Shown in pieces: positions 57,937 through 64,000 of a stretch of DNA of 64,000 nucleotides; position 1 is the first letter of the stretch, and every line of letters begins with the position of its first letter. Location of the stretch: positions 4,976,501 to 5,040,500 of the forward strand of contig NZ_CP109603.1 in the NCBI RefSeq assembly GCF_025905425.1, given 5' to 3'. The notes under the pieces are model-generated. The model saw only the letters and a program-made list of their open reading frames with translations, was not told the DNA's origin and made no database searches. Both the position numbers and the translations under genes were made by a program. Source of the stretch: Pseudomonas putida. GTDB lineage: Bacteria > Pseudomonadota > Gammaproteobacteria > Pseudomonadales > Pseudomonadaceae.

Positions 57937-58601
57937 TCGCTGAAAGCCTGCAACTCGTTGTCGATTCCACGCCCTTCCTGCTGAAGGGCGCGGGTTATAC
58001 GGTGCTGCTCAGTGTCGGCGGCATGTTCTTCGGCCTGGTGTTGGGGTTTGCCCTGGCACTGATGCGGCTGTCGAAGATCCTGCCGCTGAACTGGCTGGCA
58101 CGCATCTACGTGTCGTTCTTCCGTGGCACGCCGCTGCTGGTGCAGCTGTTCGTGATCTACTTCGGCATGCCACAGATCGGCATCGAACTCGACCCGATCC
58201 CAGCTTCGCTGATCGGCCTGTCGCTGAACATGGCAGCCTACATCTGCGAAATCCTGCGCGCGGCGATTTCTTCGATCGACCGTGGCCAGTGGGAGGCCGC
58301 TGCCAGTATCGGCATGACCCGCACCCAGGCCATGCGCCGGGCGATCCTGCCGCAAGCTCTGCGTACCGCCTTGCCGCCGTTGGGCAACAGCTTCATCTCG
58401 CTGGTCAAGGACACCGCCCTGGCGGCGACCATCCAGGTGCCCGAGCTGTTCCGCCAGGCCCAGCTGATTACCGCACGCACCTTCGAAGTCTTCACCATGT
58501 ACCTGGCTGTGGCCGTTATCTACTGGATACTCTGCAGTATCCTCGCGCACTTCCAGAACCGCATGGAAGCGCGGGTCAACCAGCATGACCAGGAGCATTG
58601 A
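57933..58601 (+). CDS. tcyL: Amino-acid (cystine) ABC transporter permease
   Basis: 222 residues with five to six membrane helices and the EAA-type loop (EAAASIGMTRTQAMRRAILPQALRTALPP). It overlaps the binding-protein gene by 4 bp. YecS/TcyL type. Confidence 0.85.
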   Translation: MIAESLQLVVDSTPFLLKGAGYTVLLSVGGMFFGLVLGFALALMRLSKILPLNWLARIYVSFFRGTPLLVQLFVIYFGMPQIGIELDPIPASLIGLSLNMAAYICEILRAAISSIDRGQWEAAASIGMTRTQAMRRAILPQALRTALPPLGNSFISLVKDTALAATIQVPELFRQAQLITARTFEVFTMYLAVAVIYWILCSILAHFQNRMEARVNQHDQEH

Positions 58602-58603
58602 GC

Positions 58604-59362
58604 ATGATCGTAGTTAAAGGCCTGTCCAAGCAGTTCAAGGGCCAGACCGTGCTCAACGGCATCGACCTGACCGTGCAGCCGGGCGAAGTGGTCGCCATCA
58701 TCGGCCCCAGCGGCTCGGGCAAGACCACCTTCCTGCGCTGCCTCAACCTGCTGGAAACCCCCGACGCCGGGCAGATCCAGATCGGTGCCATCAGCATCGA
58801 CGCCAATCGCCCGCTGGGTGGGCAGCAGAGTGCGATTCGCCGGTTGCGCCAGCAGGCTGGGTTCGTGTTTCAGAGCTTCAACCTGTTCCCCCACCGCACC
58901 GCGCTGGAGAACGTCATAGAGGGGCCTGTAGTCGTCAAAAAGACGCCTCGCGCCCAGGCCATCGAACTGGGCCGCAAACTGCTGGCCAAGGTGGGCCTGG
59001 CGGGCAAGGAAGACGCCTACCCCCGGCGCCTTTCCGGTGGCCAGCAGCAACGGGTAGCCATTGCCCGAGCCCTGGCGATGGAGCCTGAGGTGATTCTGTT
59101 TGACGAGCCGACCTCGGCGCTCGACCCGGAGCTGGTCGGCGAGGTACTCGCCACCATCCGCGGCCTGGCCGAGGAGAAGCGCACCATGATCATCGTCACC
59201 CACGAGATGAGTTTTGCGCGGGACGTGGCGAACCGGGTGATCTTCTTCGACAAAGGGGTGATCGTCGAGCAGGGTGAGGCCAAGGCGTTGTTTGCGGCGC
59301 CCAAGGAAGAACGTACCCGGCAGTTCTTGCGCAAGTTCCTGGGTACTGCGGCCTCCGAATAA
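58604..59362 (+). CDS. tcyN: Amino-acid (cystine) ABC transporter ATPase
   Basis: 252 residues from ATG 58604 (a TTG two codons earlier is possible). Walker [10 protein letters not shown], signature LSGGQQQRVAIARAL, Walker B VILFDEPTSALDP, and the HisP-type QSFNLFPHRTALENV segment. Third gene of the cystine-import operon; REP copies follow its stop. Confidence 0.88.
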   Translation: MIVVKGLSKQFKGQTVLNGIDLTVQPGEVVAIIGPSGSGKTTFLRCLNLLETPDAGQIQIGAISIDANRPLGGQQSAIRRLRQQAGFVFQSFNLFPHRTALENVIEGPVVVKKTPRAQAIELGRKLLAKVGLAGKEDAYPRRLSGGQQQRVAIARALAMEPEVILFDEPTSALDPELVGEVLATIRGLAEEKRTMIIVTHEMSFARDVANRVIFFDKGVIVEQGEAKALFAAPKEERTRQFLRKFLGTAASE

Positions 59363-59370
59363 ACCTGTAC

Positions 59371-59452
59371 TGGCCTCTTCGCGGGCAAGCCCGCTCCCAC
59401 AGTGTGTATGTAACACTCACCTGTGGGAGCGGGCTTGCCCGCGAAGAGGCCG
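59371..59452. repeat. REP pair
   Basis: Two inverted REP copies flanking a short spacer (TGTGTATGTAACACTCAC), downstream of the tcyN stop. Confidence 0.92.
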
Positions 59453-59607
59453 GCACGTCCTGTGCAAATCTCAACTTCTATATATATTCCAAAAGGTTAG
59501 TTCATAAACCTTTAATAAGTCATTAGGGTATATACACCGGACCACCGGACCAGCAAACGTCAGTCGCCATCAGCTGAAGCGACGCATCTACTTTTGTGAG
59601 GTTAGGA
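59453..59607 (+). promoter_or_regulatory. Promoter region of the sfnB leader and sfnB
   Basis: AT-rich (TATATATATTCC, TTAATAAG) and containing a tandem 8-bp repeat ACCGGACC at 59536-59543 and 59544-59551. I did not find a convincing -24/-12 sigma-54 promoter. The region should hold the promoter for the leader ORF and the sfnB pair. Confidence 0.5.
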
Positions 59608-59676
59608 ATGGTCAGGATCACAATCACCCCAGTGCGTATCGCCAGGGCATTGAGTGCAGCCAAGGAGCGGTACTGA
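59608..59676 (+). CDS. Candidate 22-residue leader peptide upstream of sfnB
   Basis: The ORF encodes MVRITITPVRIARALSAAKE followed by Arg-Tyr and stops at TGA, which overlaps the sfnB ATG (TGATG). GAGG lies 6 bases before its own ATG (59598-59601), and an AAGGAG for sfnB sits inside it (59662-59667). This arrangement indicates translational coupling. It has no runs of Cys, Met or Ser codons, so it is not an obvious amino-acid attenuator. Expression unproven; too short to assess by similarity. Confidence 0.5.
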   Translation: MVRITITPVRIARALSAAKERY

Positions 59677-60917
59677 TGTCCAGCCAGCCAAATACCCTTT
59701 TCCACAGCGACGTCGACAGCTCGCCCCTGCTGCTGCCAGCCAAGGTGCTGCGTAACGACGCCGAGGCCCTGCAAGCTGCACGCGAGCTGGCCGAGGCGGC
59801 CCGTGAGCAGGCCGCACGCCGCGACCAGCAACGCAAACTGCCGTGGGCAGAGATCGAGCAATTCACCCGTAGCGGCCTGGGCAGCATCAGCGTACCCAAG
59901 GCCCATGGCGGCCCCGATGTCTCGTTCGAAACTGTCGCCGAAGTCTTCCGCCTGATCAGTGCCGCCGACCCGGCCCTGGGGCAAATCCCGCAAAATCAAT
60001 TTGGCATGCTGCAGTTGCTGCGCCTGACCGCCACCGAGGCACAGCAGGCGGTGATCTTCCGCAGCGTGTTGGACGGCTGGCGCATCGGCAATGCCGGCCC
60101 CGAGCGCGGCACCAAGGACACCCTGACCCTGAAAGCGAAGATCACCCGCGCAGGCGATGGCTATCGCATCAGTGGTGAAAAGTTCTACTCCACCGGCGCC
60201 CTGTATGCCCACTGGGTGGCGGTCAAGGCGCTGGATGACGAGGGCCGCCAACGCCTGGCGTTTGTCCGCCGAGGCAGCCCTGGGCTGCGCATCGTCGATG
60301 ACTGGTCCGGGTTCGGCCAGCGCACCACCGCCAGTGGCACCGTGCTGCTCGACCAGGTGCCGGTGGACGCGGAGCTGGTGATCGACAACTGGCGCCAGCG
60401 CGACACGCCCAACATCCAGGGCGCGGCTTCGCAGCTGATCCAGGCGGCCATCGACGCTGGCATCGCCGAAGCGGCCATCGAAGATGCCATCAGCTTTGTA
60501 CGCGAAAAATCACGGCCGTGGATCGAGGCCAAGGTCGATCGCGCCAGTGACGATCCGTATGTGATCGCCGATATCGGCCGCCTCAAGCTTGAACTGCACG
60601 CTGCCGAGGCGCTGCTGCGCAAGGCGGCGCGGGTACTCGACGAGGTCAATGCCGCGCCGATCGACGCCGCCTCTGCGGCCCGCGCTTCGATCGCGGTGGC
60701 CGAGGCCAAGGTGCTGACCACCGAGATCTCCCTGCAGGCCAGCGAGAAGCTGTTCGAGCTGGCCGGCAGCCGCGCCACCTTGGCCGAGTTCAATCTCGAC
60801 CGCCACTGGCGCAACGCCCGCGTGCACACCCTGCATGACCCGGTGCGCTGGAAGTACCACGCGGTGGGCGCGTACCACCTCAACGGCACCCTGCCTGCGC
60901 GGCATTCCTGGATCTGA
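59676..60917 (+). CDS. sfnB: SfnB-family sulfur-acquisition flavoprotein (first copy)
   Basis: 413 residues with the acyl-CoA dehydrogenase fold (helical N domain, central beta domain GPERGTKDTLTL, C-terminal helices). It resembles the SfnB/DszC flavin-dependent monooxygenase group that oxidises sulfones and similar compounds using reduced flavin. Signature stretches are GLGSISVPKAHGG, ALGQIPQNQFG, and NLDRHWRNARVHTLHDPVRW near the end. It is coupled to the leader ORF, with a REP pair behind it. Confidence 0.85.
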   Translation: MSSQPNTLFHSDVDSSPLLLPAKVLRNDAEALQAARELAEAAREQAARRDQQRKLPWAEIEQFTRSGLGSISVPKAHGGPDVSFETVAEVFRLISAADPALGQIPQNQFGMLQLLRLTATEAQQAVIFRSVLDGWRIGNAGPERGTKDTLTLKAKITRAGDGYRISGEKFYSTGALYAHWVAVKALDDEGRQRLAFVRRGSPGLRIVDDWSGFGQRTTASGTVLLDQVPVDAELVIDNWRQRDTPNIQGAASQLIQAAIDAGIAEAAIEDAISFVREKSRPWIEAKVDRASDDPYVIADIGRLKLELHAAEALLRKAARVLDEVNAAPIDAASAARASIAVAEAKVLTTEISLQASEKLFELAGSRATLAEFNLDRHWRNARVHTLHDPVRWKYHAVGAYHLNGTLPARHSWI

Positions 60918-60928
60918 TTTGCAGCCTT

Positions 60929-61040
60929 TGGGGCTGCTGTGCAGCCCATTCGCGGGGCAAGCCCGCTCCCACACCTGAGATCAGTGCAGTGTGTCTGTGG
61001 GAGCGGGCTTGCCCCGCGAATGGGCCGCACAGCGGCCCCC
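60929..61040. repeat. REP pair immediately upstream of second sfnB
   Basis: Two inverted REP copies in the 134 bp between the two sfnB genes. The right copy ends within a few bases of the ribosome site (GGAG at about 61041) of the second gene. Confidence 0.9.
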
Positions 61041-61051
61041 GGAGAAACACC

Positions 61052-62233
61052 ATGACCACAAATATCATCACCAGCGACACCCAAGCCCTGGCCATCGCCG
61101 AAGACATCGCCCAGCAACTGCGCCGCGACAGCGCCCTGCGCGACCGCGAGCGCCGCCTGCCCCACGCCGAGCTCGACCTGTTCACCCACTCTGGCCTGTG
61201 GGCCATCAGTGTGCCCAAGGCCTTCGGCGGTGCCGGTGTGTCCAACGTCACGCTGGCCAAGGTCATCGCCCGCATCGCCCAGGCTGACGGCTCCCTGGGG
61301 CAAATCCCGCAAAACCACTTCTATGCCTTGGAAGTACTGCGGGTAAACGGCAGCCCCGAGCAGCAACAGCGCCTCTACGCCGAAGTGCTGGCAGGCCGTC
61401 GCTTCGGCAATGCCTTGGCCGAGCTGGGCACCAAAACCGCCAACGACCGCACCACCCGCCTGACCCGCGACGGCGACGGGTTCCGTATCAATGGCCGCAA
61501 GTTCTACGCCACCGGTGCCATTTACGCCCAGCGCATCCCCACGTCGGTGATCGACGAAGACGGCGTGCAGCAACTGGCCTTCGTCCCCGAAGGCAGCCAA
61601 GGCCTGCAGGTGATCGACGACTGGAGCGGCTTCGGCCAGCGCACCACCGGCAGTGGGTCGGTGGTGTTCGACAACGTGTGGGTCAGCGCCCAAGACGTAG
61701 TCCCCTTCCAGAGCGCCTTCGAACGCCCGACCCCGGTCGGCCCGCTGGCACAGATTCTCCACGCCGCCATCGACACCGGCATCGCCCGCGCCGCCTATGA
61801 AGATGCCCTGCACTTCGTGCGCACCCGCAGCCGCCCCTGGGTCGACTCAGGCCTGGACAAGGCCAGCGAAGACCCCCTGACCCTGAAAAGCTTCGGCCAG
61901 CTCGCGATCCGCCTGCACGCCAGCGAAGCCCTGCTCGAACGCGCCGGCGAATACCTCGACCGCGCCCAGCAAGACAGCAGCGCTGACAATGTCGCCGCCG
62001 CCTCCATCGCCGTGGCCGAAGCACGCGCCATCAGCACCGATATCTCCCTCGCCGCCGGTACCACGTTGTTCGAGCTGGCGGGCAGCCAGGCCACCCTCGC
62101 CGAGCACAACCTCGACCGCCACTGGCGCAACGCCCGGGTGCACACCCTGCACGATCCGGTGCGCTGGAAATACCACGCCATCGGCAACTACTACCTCAAC
62201 AACGAAAACCCGCCGCGCCGGGGGACCATCTGA
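61052..62233 (+). CDS. SfnB-family sulfur-acquisition flavoprotein (second copy)
   Basis: 393 residues from ATG 61052 with GGAG upstream; the frame is open through the REP to 60989 but that is not coding. A paralogue of the preceding protein, with SLGQIPQNHFYALE, IDDWSGFGQRTTGSGSVVF and the shared NLDRHWRNARVHTLHDPVRWK end. The long N-terminal part differs from the first copy. Its stop overlaps the following monooxygenase (TGATG), so it belongs to that unit. Two copies may handle different sulfones or form a two-component pair. Confidence 0.85.
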   Translation: MTTNIITSDTQALAIAEDIAQQLRRDSALRDRERRLPHAELDLFTHSGLWAISVPKAFGGAGVSNVTLAKVIARIAQADGSLGQIPQNHFYALEVLRVNGSPEQQQRLYAEVLAGRRFGNALAELGTKTANDRTTRLTRDGDGFRINGRKFYATGAIYAQRIPTSVIDEDGVQQLAFVPEGSQGLQVIDDWSGFGQRTTGSGSVVFDNVWVSAQDVVPFQSAFERPTPVGPLAQILHAAIDTGIARAAYEDALHFVRTRSRPWVDSGLDKASEDPLTLKSFGQLAIRLHASEALLERAGEYLDRAQQDSSADNVAAASIAVAEARAISTDISLAAGTTLFELAGSQATLAEHNLDRHWRNARVHTLHDPVRWKYHAIGNYYLNNENPPRRGTI

Positions 62234-63624
62234 TGGCCAAGCAGATCCTGCTCAATGCCTTCAACATGAACTGCATCGGGCATATCAACCATGGCCTGTG
62301 GACCCACCCGCGGGACACCTCGACCCAGTACAAGACCCTCGAATACTGGACCGACCTGGCACGCCTGCTGGAGCGGGGGCTGTTCGACGGCCTGTTCATC
62401 GCCGACATCGTCGGCACCTACGACATCTATGGCCAGTCGCTGGATGTGACCCTCAAGGAGTCGATCCAGCTACCGGTCAACGACCCCTTGCTGCTGGTGT
62501 CGGCCATGGCCGCCGTCACCCGCAACCTGGGTTTCGGCCTCACCGCCAACCTCACTTACGAGGCGCCCTACCTGTTCGCCCGCCGCCTCTCCACACTCGA
62601 TCACCTGACCCAGGGCCGGGTCGGCTGGAACATCGTCACCGGCTACCTGGACAGCGCCGCCCGCGCCATGGGCCTTGAGCAACAACCCGAGCATGATCGG
62701 CGCTACGACCAGGCCGACGAGTACCTGCAAGTACTGTACAAACTGCTCGAAGGCAGCTGGGCCGACGATGCGGTGGTCGCCGACCGCGAGCAGCGTGTCT
62801 ACGCCCAGCCCGACAAGGTGCGCAAGGTCAGCCACCACGGCGAGTTCTACAACGTCGAGGGCTACCACCTGAGCGAACCTTCACCGCAGCGCACACCGGT
62901 GCTGTTCCAGGCCGGCAGTTCCCCGCGCGGCCTAGCGTTCGCCGGCGACCATGCCGAGTGCGTGTTCATCAGCGGCCAGGACAAAACCGCCACCCGCGCC
63001 CAGGTCGACAAGGTGCGCAGCGCCGCCAAGGCAGCCGGCCGCGCCCCACAGGCCATCAAGGTGTTCATGGGCATCACGGTCATCGTTGCGGCCACCGAGC
63101 AACTGGCCCAGGCCAAGCATGCCGAGTACCTGCGCTACGCAAGCCCCGAGGCCGGCGTCGCGCACTTCGCCGCCTCCACCGGCATCGACTTCGCGGCCTA
63201 TGGGCTGGACGAGCCAATCGGTTTCAGCAAGGGCAACGCCATTCAGTCGGCCACGCGCCAGTTGCAGGAAAACGCCTGGACCCGCCGCCGCCTGCTTGAT
63301 CAGCACGCCCTGGGCGGACGCTACGTGACCCTGGTCGGCACACCTGAACAGGTCGCCGATGCCCTGATCGCCTGGACCGACGAAACCGGGCTAGACGGCT
63401 TCAACCTGACCCGCACCGTCACCCCGGAAAGCTTTGAAGACTTCATCGACCTGGTCATCCCGCAGTTGCAACAGCGTGGCCGCTACAAGACCGCTTACGC
63501 CGAAGGCACCCTGCGCGAGAAGTTGTTCGACACCGACCACCCGCACCTGCCCGCTGGCCATCCGGGCTCGCGCTACCGCTTTACCCCAACCCCTGCCCCG
63601 ACTGGAGCCCTGCACCATGCTTGA
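62233..63624 (+). CDS. Flavin-dependent monooxygenase, NtaA/DszA-like (luciferase family)
   Basis: 463 residues of the bacterial luciferase-like family in the NtaA/SnaA/DszA/DmoA branch: ILLNAFNMNCIGHINHGLW, NLGFGLTANLTYEAPY and RVGWNIVTGYLDSAARAMG. These enzymes use FMNH2 to open sulfones, sulfides or nitrilotriacetate. Beside SfnB proteins it probably cleaves an organosulfur compound. The start overlaps the second sfnB stop; its own stop overlaps the next gene by 8 bp. Confidence 0.88.
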   Translation: MAKQILLNAFNMNCIGHINHGLWTHPRDTSTQYKTLEYWTDLARLLERGLFDGLFIADIVGTYDIYGQSLDVTLKESIQLPVNDPLLLVSAMAAVTRNLGFGLTANLTYEAPYLFARRLSTLDHLTQGRVGWNIVTGYLDSAARAMGLEQQPEHDRRYDQADEYLQVLYKLLEGSWADDAVVADREQRVYAQPDKVRKVSHHGEFYNVEGYHLSEPSPQRTPVLFQAGSSPRGLAFAGDHAECVFISGQDKTATRAQVDKVRSAAKAAGRAPQAIKVFMGITVIVAATEQLAQAKHAEYLRYASPEAGVAHFAASTGIDFAAYGLDEPIGFSKGNAIQSATRQLQENAWTRRRLLDQHALGGRYVTLVGTPEQVADALIAWTDETGLDGFNLTRTVTPESFEDFIDLVIPQLQQRGRYKTAYAEGTLREKLFDTDHPHLPAGHPGSRYRFTPTPAPTGALHHA

Positions 63625-64000
63625 GAAACTGTTCCGGCCCGTCGCGGCCATCGCCTTCACCCTTGGCCTGTCCGCCAGCGCCTTCGCTGCCGAGCCATTG
63701 AAAATCGGGACGACCTCCGCCTTCGCTATCCCCCTGGAAACCGCAGTAGAAGAGGCCCACAAGCAAGGCCTGGACGTAAAGCTGATCGAGTTCAGCGACT
63801 GGATCGCGCCCAATGTCAGCCTCAACAGCGGCGACATCGACGTGAACTACTTCCAGCACATTCCGTTCTTGGAGAACGCCAAGGCCGCCGCGGGCTTCAA
63901 GTTGGTGCCCTACGCCCCTGGCATCATCAACAACGTCGGCCTGTACTCGAAAAAGTACAAAAGCTTCGCCGAGCTGCCCGAAGGCGCCAGCGTGGCCATC
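63617..64000 (+). CDS. MetQ/NlpA-family ABC transporter substrate-binding protein (partial)
   Basis: The first 128 residues are seen, then the window ends. Signal peptide (about 1-24, SAFA-A) without a lipobox cysteine, then the NlpA start EPLKIGTTSAFAIPLE and DIDVNYFQHIPFLEN, typical of MetQ methionine-binding proteins. Related proteins bind methionine or sulfur-containing substrates. Overlap with the monooxygenase gene indicates one transcript and suggests the import of that enzyme's substrate. Confidence 0.85.
   Translation, partial: MLEKLFRPVAAIAFTLGLSASAFAAEPLKIGTTSAFAIPLETAVEEAHKQGLDVKLIEFSDWIAPNVSLNSGDIDVNYFQHIPFLENAKAAAGFKLVPYAPGIINNVGLYSKKYKSFAELPEGASVAI

Noticed and set aside
59461..59675. 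Sigma-54 promoter upstream of sfnB
   Set aside because: No GG-N10-GC pair with the expected flanking bases found; SfnR-type control cannot be supported here.

Overview
The window looks like chromosome of a fluorescent pseudomonad, most likely the Pseudomonas putida group. The reasons are high GC, GTG and TTG starts, more than a dozen P. putida-type REP elements (core GGGAGCGGGCTTGCCCGCG), and a gene order (tex-ompR-envZ-rimK-rimB-hslR-hslO-pckA, ssuEADCBF-lsfA, tauABCD) that I recall from P. putida genomes. No alignment was run.

Bases 1 to about 3,013 are the right end of an integrative element: an AlpA-type regulator, about 1 kb of non-coding DNA with inverted and direct repeats, a tyrosine integrase, and a degenerate tRNA 3' portion followed by a terminator. 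The rest of the element would lie left of the window.

3-20.9 kb holds two small DUF proteins; a TonB siderophore receptor divergent from a two-component system; a membrane-anchored glutamate-synthase-like flavoprotein; an OprD porin; a second TonB receptor; agmatine deiminase; a dTDP-sugar epimerase; and a three-gene overlapping operon (DctB-like kinase, DctD-like sigma-54 activator, hotdog thioesterase).

21-42.3 kb is mostly housekeeping: cysQ-nudE, a HAD nucleotidase, a LysM/BON protein, fdhD with a YdeP-type molybdoenzyme, a glycine-zipper protein, a thioesterase, a ParE toxin with an upstream partner, pckA, hslO, a PAP2 phosphatase, hslR, rimBK, ompR-envZ, tex, gshA and a TetR regulator.

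42.4-64 kb is a sulfur-acquisition superlocus: ssuEADCBF (sulfonate uptake and desulfonation), lsfA, an OprD-family porin, tauABCD (taurine), a BCCT transporter, serine acetyltransferase (epsC/cysE), a cystine-type ABC importer, two adjacent SfnB-family flavoproteins, a DszA/NtaA-like monooxygenase and the start of a MetQ-type binding protein. These plausibly scavenge organosulfur, release sulfite with reduced flavin, and feed sulfide into cysteine through O-acetylserine.

The less expected signals are a 22-codon leader ORF translationally coupled to the first sfnB, a 173-bp palindromic element enclosing a REP pair, perfect inverted repeats in the island's non-coding gap, and several operator-like palindromes.
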